A model generated the notes under the pieces. It ran no database searches, was not told the origin of the DNA, and worked only from the letters and a program-made list of their open reading frames with translations. A DNA stretch of 9,793 nt, taken from assembly GCA_046728115.1 (NCBI GenBank), contig JBKPDW010000125.1, forward strand, positions 1 to 9,793, written 5' to 3'. This DNA comes from CAVSWN01 sp046728115 (GTDB lineage Bacteria > Acidobacteriota > Vicinamibacteria > Vicinamibacterales > CAVVIG01). Both the position numbers and the translations under genes were made by a program. Every line of letters starts with the position of its first letter. Position 1 is the first letter of the stretch. Positions 5,481 through 9,793 of the stretch are shown piece by piece.

Positions 5481-6987
5481 CGCAAACACACCATTCAGTC
5501 GCCAGTCGCCCTTCGGCAGGGCTCAGGACGACTCTGAGCTCGTCGTAGGGCCGCCGGTTGCCAGTCAACCCCCGGTCGCCGGTCTTCCGCCGGAAGGCCT
5601 CGAGAGCCACGATCGCCAGACGGGTGGCGACCGGCGACTCGCAAGCGTCCTCATCGCCGACGACCAGCCGGATGTGCTCGAAGCGCTTCGCCTGCTCCTC
5701 AAGGGCGAAGGGTACCGCGTCGAGTCGGCCGGATCGCCGGGCGCGATCCTCGACGCCATCGACAGCGCTGATTTCGACGCAATCCTCATGGATCTGAACT
5801 ACGCGCGCGACACGACGTCGGGCCGCGAAGGGCTCGATCTGCTGACGCAGATCCGCGCGCACGATCCGACGCTTCCGGTTGTCGTGATGACGGCGTGGGG
5901 CTCGGTAGACGTCGCCGTCGAGGCCATGCGCCGCGGCGCCCGCGACTTCGTCCAGAAACCGTGGGAAAACGCGCGGCTCCTGGTCATTCTCCGCACCCAG
6001 GTGGAACTGGCGCGCGCGCTTCGGCGTCAGCAGCGTCTCGAGGCCGAAAACCGTTCGCTCAAGCCCGACGGCCGGCCGCTGCTCATCGCCGAGGCACCGA
6101 CGATGCGCCCGGTGCTGGAGCTGATTTCACGCGTCGGACCATCGGAAGCCAACGTCCTCATTACCGGTGAAAACGGCACGGGCAAAGGCACCGTGGCGCA
6201 GGCGATTCATGCCGTCTCGAGCCGCACCGGCAAGGGACTCGTGATGGTCAATGCGGGCGGGCTGTCGGAAGGTGTGTTCGAAAGCGAGTTGTTCGGTCAC
6301 GTGAAGGGCGCGTTCACCGATGCCAAAGCCGATCGCGTCGGACGGTTCGAACTGGCCGACGGTGGAACGCTGTTTCTCGACGAGATCGCCAACGTGCCGC
6401 TCAATCTGCAGCCGAAGCTGCTGCGCGTCCTCGAGACCGGCGACTTCGAACGCGTCGGATCTTCGCGCACACGCCACGTCAACGTTCGGATCATCTCGGC
6501 GACCAATGCGAACCTCAGCGAGGAAGTGGGCTCGGGACGATTCCGGCAGGATCTGCTGTTCAGGCTCAACACGATTGAGATCCAGCTCCCGCCGCTGCGC
6601 GAGCGGCGGGAAGACATCCCCGCGTTGGCCATGCACTTCCTCCGGCAGCACACGCAGCGCTATCGCAAGGGCATCGGCGGGTTCGAGCAACCGGCGTTGC
6701 AATCGCTGGTCGACCATCCGTGGCCGGGCAACATCCGCGAACTCGATCACGCCGTCGAGCGCGGGGTGCTGATGACGCGCGGTAGCGTCGTCCGTCTGGG
6801 CGACCTCGGACTTCGTCTGGATCGCGACTCGTCGTCGCGGGTCGAGGATATGAGCCTGGAAGAGGTCGAAGGATTCCTGATCAAGAAGGCGATGGCGCGT
6901 TTCGGCGGCAATGTCAGTCAAGCGGCAAAGACACTGGGGCTCAGCCGCAGCGCCTTGTATCGGCGGTTGCAGCGTTACGGGCTGTAA
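5473..6987 (+). CDS. NtrC-type sigma-54-dependent response regulator
   Basis: This 504-residue activator has a receiver domain, an AAA+ domain and a Fis-type DNA-binding domain. The receiver covers about 57-175, with acid pair D63/D64, phospho-acceptor D107 in LMDLN, T140 and K162. The AAA+ domain covers about 203-435: Walker A GENGTGKG at 232-239, sigma-54 contact loop GAFTDA at 279-284 (consensus GAFTGA), Walker B GTLFLDE at 298-304 and arginine-finger candidates R357/R360. The helix-turn-helix is at about 478-503. Residues 1-56 are an unusual Pro/Gly-rich extension made mostly of repeat DNA (5497-5639). No in-frame ATG, GTG or TTG lies between 5473 and the receiver, so the ATG at 5473 stands, overlapping ATPase 2 by 8 nt (probable translational coupling). 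The kinase downstream is its likely partner, and the sigma-54 promoter at 189-204 its likely target. Confidence 0.95.
   Translation: MINANTPFSRQSPFGRAQDDSELVVGPPVASQPPVAGLPPEGLESHDRQTGGDRRLASVLIADDQPDVLEALRLLLKGEGYRVESAGSPGAILDAIDSADFDAILMDLNYARDTTSGREGLDLLTQIRAHDPTLPVVVMTAWGSVDVAVEAMRRGARDFVQKPWENARLLVILRTQVELARALRRQQRLEAENRSLKPDGRPLLIAEAPTMRPVLELISRVGPSEANVLITGENGTGKGTVAQAIHAVSSRTGKGLVMVNAGGLSEGVFESELFGHVKGAFTDAKADRVGRFELADGGTLFLDEIANVPLNLQPKLLRVLETGDFERVGSSRTRHVNVRIISATNANLSEEVGSGRFRQDLLFRLNTIEIQLPPLRERREDIPALAMHFLRQHTQRYRKGIGGFEQPALQSLVDHPWPGNIRELDHAVERGVLMTRGSVVRLGDLGLRLDRDSSSRVEDMSLEEVEGFLIKKAMARFGGNVSQAAKTLGLSRSALYRRLQRYGL
5497..5639. repeat. 143-bp inverted-heptamer element inside the regulator gene
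   Basis: AGTCGCC is repeated twice in tandem at 5497-5510. The opposite orientation appears at 5626-5639 as GGCGACCGGCGACT. The two 14-bp arms are reverse complements except at one position. The interior contains further small dyads (CTCAG/CTGAG around 5523-5538 and CTTCC/GGAAG around 5584-5596) and further GTCGCC-like units. The element lies wholly within the regulator's N-terminal extension. Removing 5497-5640 (144 bp, 48 codons) joins codon 8 directly to the receiver domain in frame. This suggests insertion or expansion of a noncoding repeat at the gene start that was tolerated because the frame was kept. Confidence 0.65.
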
Positions 6988-7002
6988 GCCGCTCACCTTG
7001 AA

Positions 7003-7069
7003 GACCGCACAGACCGCCAGGATCGCAAAGGAGACCCTGTTGTGGCGGTCTTTGAGGACTTTGCGGTCC
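7003..7069. repeat. Nonamer repeats in inverted arrangement (GACCGC family)
   Basis: In the 149-bp gap between regulator and kinase, three 9-bp units follow in register: GACCGCACA (7003-7011), GACCGCCAG (7012-7020) and GATCGCAAA (7021-7029). Units in the opposite orientation follow at 7043-7069: TGGCGGTCT, TTGAGGACT and TTGCGGTCC. AGACCGCCA at 7011-7019 pairs perfectly with TGGCGGTCT at 7043-7051 around a 23-nt loop. There is no coding potential. Similar CTTTGCGGTC-like strings are, from memory, common intergenic repeats in several soil phyla. As RNA the stem could act as a partial terminator or stability element between the two genes. Confidence 0.7.
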
Positions 7070-7091
7070 TCGACCATCCACGGCCCGGAGT

Positions 7092-7109
7092 GTCCGGTTT
7101 CTGCCGGAC
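7092..7109 (+). promoter_or_regulatory. Hairpin or operator upstream of the kinase gene
   Basis: GTCCGG (7092-7097) and CCGGAC (7104-7109) are perfect reverse complements around TTTCTG, ending 27 nt before the GTG start. No T-run follows, so it is not a clear terminator. As DNA it could be an operator, and as RNA a small structure in the leader. I see no convincing sigma-70 or sigma-54 promoter in 6988-7136. Confidence 0.35.
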
Positions 7110-7136
7110 TGACCCTGCCCGCCGTAAGATCATCTC

Positions 7137-8531
7137 GTGACCGCCCCTGAATCGACCGACGCGAGTGTCGTCCCGGCGTTTCGCCCGGTTACGGGACGAC
7201 CCGACTCGCGGCTGCGTTTCGATCAGCGAATCCTCCTTCTGTCGCTGTCGGCGGGCTTTCCCGCCGCTCTTGTCGCGCTGCTGCTGCTCTGGACTGGCGA
7301 CTACACACCGAAGGTCCAGTGGACGCTCTCCGTTCTGATCGTCGGAATCTGGATCGGGTGTTCGTTCGGCGTTCGGCGCCGCGTCGTGCTGCCATTGCAA
7401 ACGCTCTCGAACCTTCTTGCCGCGCTGCGCGAGAGCGACTTCTCGATTCGTGCCCGGACGCCGGGAGTCGGCGCGGCGGCCGCCGCCGATCCGCTGGGCG
7501 CCGTCATGCTCGAGGTGAACGTGCTCGCGACGACGCTCCACGATCAGCGCCTTGGCGCGCTCGAAGCCGGCGCCTTGCTGCGAACGGTGATGCTCGAGAT
7601 CGACGTTGCCGTATTCACATTCGACGAGGCGCAGACGCTGCGGCTGGTCAACCGGGCGGGCGAGCGCCTGATGGCGCGCCCTGCGGAACACCTGCTCGGA
7701 CGCACGGCCGCCGATCTCGGGCTGCAGGTCTGCCTCGACGGTCTGTCGCCGCGGATTGCGGACGCCTCATTCGCCGGTGGATCCGGGCGCTACGAGGTGC
7801 GCCGCACCACGTTCCGGCAGGGCGGCCGGCCGCATCAGTTGCTGGTGCTCGCCGACGTCAGCCGTCCACTGCGCGACGAGGAACGGCAGGCGTGGCAGCG
7901 TCTCATCCGGGTCATCGGCCACGAGATCAACAACTCGCTGGCGCCGATCAAATCGATTGCCGGCAGCCTGGCATCGATGCTGGCGCGCGAGCCCAAGCCC
8001 GACGACTGGGACGACGACATGCGCCGTGGCCTGGCGGTGATCGCGACGCGATCCGATTCGCTCAGCCGCTTCACGACCGCCTACGCGCGTCTCGCCAAGC
8101 TGCCCGCGCCGAAACTCGATACCGTCGACATATCGGCGCTCGTCCACCGCGTCGCCGGCCTCGACACGCGCCTGACCGTCTGCGTCGATCGCGGCCCGGA
8201 CGTCGTCGTGCGCGCCGATCCGGACCAGCTCGAGCAACTGCTGATCAATCTGGTGCGGAACGCGGCCGACGCGGCGCTCGAAACCGGTGGCGGGGTCAGC
8301 GTCGGCTGGAAGCGCGTCGGCCGCAATTTCGAGTTGTGGGTGAACGACGAAGGGAGCGGGCTGACCAACGACTCGAATCTGTTCGTGCCGTTCTTCACGA
8401 CGAAGCCGGGCGGATCAGGCATCGGTCTCGTGCTCAGCCGCCAGATCGCCGAGGCGCATGGCGGATCGCTCACGCTCGAGAACAGGACCGATCGACAGGG
8501 GTGTCAAGCCTACGTGCGATTGCCGATCTGA
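7137..8531 (+). CDS. NtrY-like PAS sensor histidine kinase
   Basis: This 464-residue membrane kinase probably phosphorylates D107 of the regulator encoded just upstream. Two transmembrane helices at about 31-52 and 62-79 are separated by only about 9 residues, so there is no periplasmic sensor domain. Signals probably come through the membrane, through a transporter contact, or from the cytoplasm. A HAMP-like stretch covers about 80-140 and a PAS domain about 145-245. The H-box is VIGHEINNSLAPIKS with H262. ATP-binding motifs are the N-box NLVRNAADAA (N371/N375), G1 DEGSGL at 404-409, F-box FVPFFTTKPGG and G2 GGSGIGL at 425-431. The HEINNSLAPIKS wording is typical of NtrY-like kinases paired with NtrC-type regulators. 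The GTG at 7137 is taken because the frame opens there just before the first helix. No strong Shine-Dalgarno is visible. Confidence 0.93.
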   Translation: MTAPESTDASVVPAFRPVTGRPDSRLRFDQRILLLSLSAGFPAALVALLLLWTGDYTPKVQWTLSVLIVGIWIGCSFGVRRRVVLPLQTLSNLLAALRESDFSIRARTPGVGAAAAADPLGAVMLEVNVLATTLHDQRLGALEAGALLRTVMLEIDVAVFTFDEAQTLRLVNRAGERLMARPAEHLLGRTAADLGLQVCLDGLSPRIADASFAGGSGRYEVRRTTFRQGGRPHQLLVLADVSRPLRDEERQAWQRLIRVIGHEINNSLAPIKSIAGSLASMLAREPKPDDWDDDMRRGLAVIATRSDSLSRFTTAYARLAKLPAPKLDTVDISALVHRVAGLDTRLTVCVDRGPDVVVRADPDQLEQLLINLVRNAADAALETGGGVSVGWKRVGRNFELWVNDEGSGLTNDSNLFVPFFTTKPGGSGIGLVLSRQIAEAHGGSLTLENRTDRQGCQAYVRLPI

Positions 8532-8549
8532 ACAGACGACGATTGCAAT

Positions 8550-8566
8550 CCGCCTGATCCCGGCGG
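8550..8566. terminator. Possible bidirectional hairpin between convergent genes
   Basis: CCGCC (8550-8554) and GGCGG (8562-8566) pair around TGATCCC in the 63-bp gap between the kinase and csaA stops. A perfect 10-bp palindrome GATTGCAATC adjoins at 8541-8550. Neither strand shows a T-run of intrinsic-terminator type, so termination is inferred mainly from the convergent layout. Confidence 0.3.
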
Positions 8567-8594
8567 TGCGGCCACGCTGGCGACGGGAAAGGTC

Positions 8595-8945
8595 CTAGAA
8601 CATGCGAACGCCCAGCGGGACTTCGTGTCCGGGCGCCAGCAGCACGACATGGCCTTCGGGGTCCGGTACGCCAAGCGTCAACACCTCCGAAATGAACGGG
8701 CCGATCTGTTTCGGCGGAAAATTCACAACGGCAATGACTTGGCGGTTCAGCAGGTCCGTCTTCGAATAATACTTCGTCACTTGCGCCGATGATTTCTTGA
8801 TGCCGATTTCAGGGCCGAAGTCGATTCGCAGCTTGTACGCCGGTTTGCGCGCCTCGGGAAAGTCCAGGACCTCGATGATTCGCCCAACCCGGATGTCTAC
8901 CCGTTCAAATTCGGCGTAGGAAAGCCGTGCAGCTTCGGCAGTCAT
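8595..8945 (-). CDS. csaA: CsaA-like tRNA-binding-domain protein (export-related chaperone family)
   Basis: This 116-residue protein consists of one OB-fold tRNA-binding domain, close to the roughly 110 residues usual for CsaA. Family features are obvious: FERVDIRVGRI at 13-23, KPAYKLRIDFG at 34-44, KSSAQVT at 51-57, and the diagnostic AVVNFPPKQIGPF-SEVL-LG run at about 72-92. Known CsaA proteins are homodimers related to the tRNA-binding domains of MetRS and EMAPII, and were described as chaperones aiding Sec-dependent export. The in vivo role remains loosely defined. The frame is open farther upstream, but the ATG at 8945 gives exactly the conserved domain and the upstream residues look unrelated. 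It runs opposite to the kinase and diverges from the response regulator at 9045, so it is not part of the exporter operon. Confidence 0.9.
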   Translation of the reverse strand: MTAEAARLSYAEFERVDIRVGRIIEVLDFPEARKPAYKLRIDFGPEIGIKKSSAQVTKYYSKTDLLNRQVIAVVNFPPKQIGPFISEVLTLGVPDPEGHVVLLAPGHEVPLGVRMF

Positions 8946-9034
8946 GACATGAAAACATGACACGGATGGCGGCTCTCCCGCCAGTTTGCGCACCTCGACT
9001 CTGAACAGCCGAGGCGGTACGGGACTTGAGTACC
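8941..9034. promoter_or_regulatory. Divergent intergenic region with three dyads
   Basis: Only 99 bp separate the csaA start (8945, minus) from the response-regulator start (9045, plus), so both promoters must lie here or inside the genes. I cannot pick convincing -35/-10 boxes. Visible dyads are GTCATG/CATGAC (8941-8946 and 8956-8961, overlapping the csaA start codon), TGGCGG/CCGCCA around a CTCTC loop (8967-8983), and GGTAC/GTACC (9016-9020 and 9030-9034, just before the regulator start). The first could act as an operator or leader hairpin controlling csaA translation. Confidence 0.4.
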
Positions 9035-9044
9035 ACCCCAGCGG

Positions 9045-9431
9045 ATGACGACTCGCTCGGGCAATGTCCTGATCGTCGAAGACGACCGGGAGACCCGCAA
9101 CATGATCGCAGCCTGGCTGGCCACGGAGGGCTTCAATGTCGTCGCTGCGGAAGACGGCCTGGAGGCCTTGCATCTGCTGCGAACGGTGCGGCGGCGCGCG
9201 CCGGATCAGCCGTGTCTCGTGCTGCTGGATCTGAAAATGCCGCGCCTGAGCGGCAAGGAATTCCGCCGCGCGCAACTCGGGGACCCGACGGTGGCTAGCG
9301 TACCAGTCGCGGTGATGTCTGGCGCGACAGACCTCGAAAAACGCGCCGCCGCGCTCGGCGCGGTCGCGACCGTCCCGAAACCAATCGACCTCGATCTTCT
9401 GCGGGACGTCGTCCGCCGATACTGCTCGTAA
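9045..9431 (+). CDS. Single-domain response regulator (CheY-like receiver)
   Basis: This 128-residue protein is a lone receiver domain with no output domain. Conserved residues are present: acidic cluster E12/D13/D14, phospho-acceptor D62 in LLDLKMP, the Ser/Thr switch as S92 in VMSGA, and K102 in PKPI. Such proteins act by protein-protein contact or as phosphate relays or sinks. The ATG at 9045 places only seven residues before the first beta strand, as expected. No clear Shine-Dalgarno precedes it. No kinase adjoins it in the same direction, so its partner is unknown. Cross-talk with the NtrY-like kinase 500 bp away is possible but unsupported. It converges with the oxidoreductase at 9449 across a 17-bp gap in which I see no terminator. 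Confidence 0.9.
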   Translation: MTTRSGNVLIVEDDRETRNMIAAWLATEGFNVVAAEDGLEALHLLRTVRRRAPDQPCLVLLDLKMPRLSGKEFRRAQLGDPTVASVPVAVMSGATDLEKRAAALGAVATVPKPIDLDLLRDVVRRYCS

Positions 9432-9448
9432 CCCTCACGATCAACGAT

Positions 9449-9793
9449 CTATGCCCGTCCCCCTTTCGGCGCCGTCATCGCCGAAAACACCGCGATGTGG
9501 CTCCCGACAACTCGCTTGCGTTCGTCCTCGTCGGGTTCCAGGGTCCAGATCCCGCGCTGCGATGTGCCGCCCAGCACGATCCCATCGCTCCGCGCCATCA
9601 TGTGGATGCCGAGGGAGCCGGGCCGCACGTTCACGTTCGGTCCGTTCGTGTGATAGTTGACTTCGGGCTGAGGCACGAGCACCGTGAGCTGCCCCTTCAA
9701 TGGGACGAGCTCCTGATCGCCGAACAGATCGCGCGCACCGAGACCGGTGCAGTTGATGACGACACCCTCGCGCAACGCCGCCAGGTCACGGGG
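9449..9793 (-). CDS. FAD-dependent oxidoreductase, D-amino-acid-oxidase (DAO) family, C-terminal part
   Basis: The last 114 residues of a protein running off the window are visible, ending at TAG (9449-9451 on the minus strand). GVVINCTGLGAR is the DAO-family strand contacting FAD, followed by a LKGQL motif, a substrate-domain stretch ending in MMARSDG, and IVLGGT, the glycine-rich FAD contact of this family. The N-terminal Rossmann GxGxxG lies outside the window. D-amino-acid oxidases deaminate D-amino acids to keto acids with hydrogen peroxide release. Related enzymes use glycine, sarcosine or other amines, so the substrate cannot be set from this fragment. The protein stops about 45 residues after LGGT, without the C-terminal GxRPxR segment of eukaryotic D-amino-acid oxidases. 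It may be a shorter bacterial variant. Confidence 0.82.
   Translation of the reverse strand, partial: PRDLAALREGVVINCTGLGARDLFGDQELVPLKGQLTVLVPQPEVNYHTNGPNVNVRPGSLGIHMMARSDGIVLGGTSQRGIWTLEPDEDERKRVVGSHIAVFSAMTAPKGGRA

Noticed and set aside
7043..7064. Second sigma-54 promoter before the kinase (TGGC at 7043-7046, TTGC at 7061-7064)
   Set aside because: GG-to-GC spacing is 19 rather than 12 bases, and both blocks are parts of the nonamer repeat.
6127..7077. 316-codon minus-strand frame opposite the regulator
   Set aside because: No domain is visible and it lies antisense to conserved AAA+ and HTH motifs.
7319..8557. 412-codon plus-strand frame overlapping the kinase
   Set aside because: Arg-rich shadow. 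The kinase frame carries all H, N, G1, F and G2 boxes.
8946..9275. N-terminal extension of csaA up to 9275 on the minus strand
   Set aside because: It would overlap the divergent response regulator, and the extra residues look like antisense of the receiver. The ATG at 8945 gives the exact family length.
9026..9298. Plus-strand frame starting with TTG at 9026
   Set aside because: Shadow of the receiver gene at 9045-9431, with no domain of its own.

Overview
The window is GC-rich bacterial DNA, most likely from the Acidobacteriota (a Vicinamibacteria-like soil lineage is my guess). The main clue is the 802-residue permease at 2401-4809. It has the duplicated MacB-like plus FtsX layout of the ADOP (acidobacterial duplicated orphan permease) family. 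Three noncoding stretches built of short inverted oligomer repeats fit a soil metagenome-type genome of this kind. The taxonomic call is inference.

Layout. Positions 1-87 read in frame 1 as an alternating X-Pro tail that may be the C-terminus of an upstream protein. The region 88-259 holds a well-matched sigma-54 (-24/-12) promoter at 189-204, with dyad half-sites and a direct repeat around it. A same-strand cluster follows: a membrane-anchored HlyD/MacA-type periplasmic adaptor (260-1513), a MacB-type ABC ATPase (1558-2268), the ADOP-type permease (2401-4809), a second MacB-type ATPase (4812-5480), an NtrC-type sigma-54 activator/response regulator (5473-6987) and an NtrY-like sensor histidine kinase (GTG start, 7137-8531). 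After the cluster come a convergent csaA-like tRNA-binding-domain protein (8595-8945, minus), a divergent single-domain response regulator (9045-9431, plus) and the C-terminal end of a D-amino-acid-oxidase-like FAD enzyme (9449 to the window edge, minus).

How the genes work together. The adaptor, two ATPases and permease look like a tripartite MacAB-like exporter of the mechanotransmission type. No TolC-like outer-membrane partner lies in the window. The kinase and activator form a two-component pair. The sigma-54 promoter ahead of the adaptor suggests that the activator turns on its own operon: signal, NtrY-like kinase, NtrC-like regulator, sigma-54 promoter, exporter plus more regulator. 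The permease is not an orphan here, which departs from the behaviour the ADOP family is named for.

Three junctions inside the cluster (ATPase 1/permease, ATPase 2/regulator, regulator/kinase) each carry a stretch of tandem 7- or 9-bp units followed by inverted copies of the same units. The middle one is translated as most of a roughly 50-residue N-terminal extension of the regulator, and removing 5497-5640 restores a normal-looking start in frame. Shared architecture with different unit sequences is the most unusual structural signal in the window. No RNA gene, CRISPR array, transposase or origin was seen, and no gene-free stretch exceeds 300 bases.
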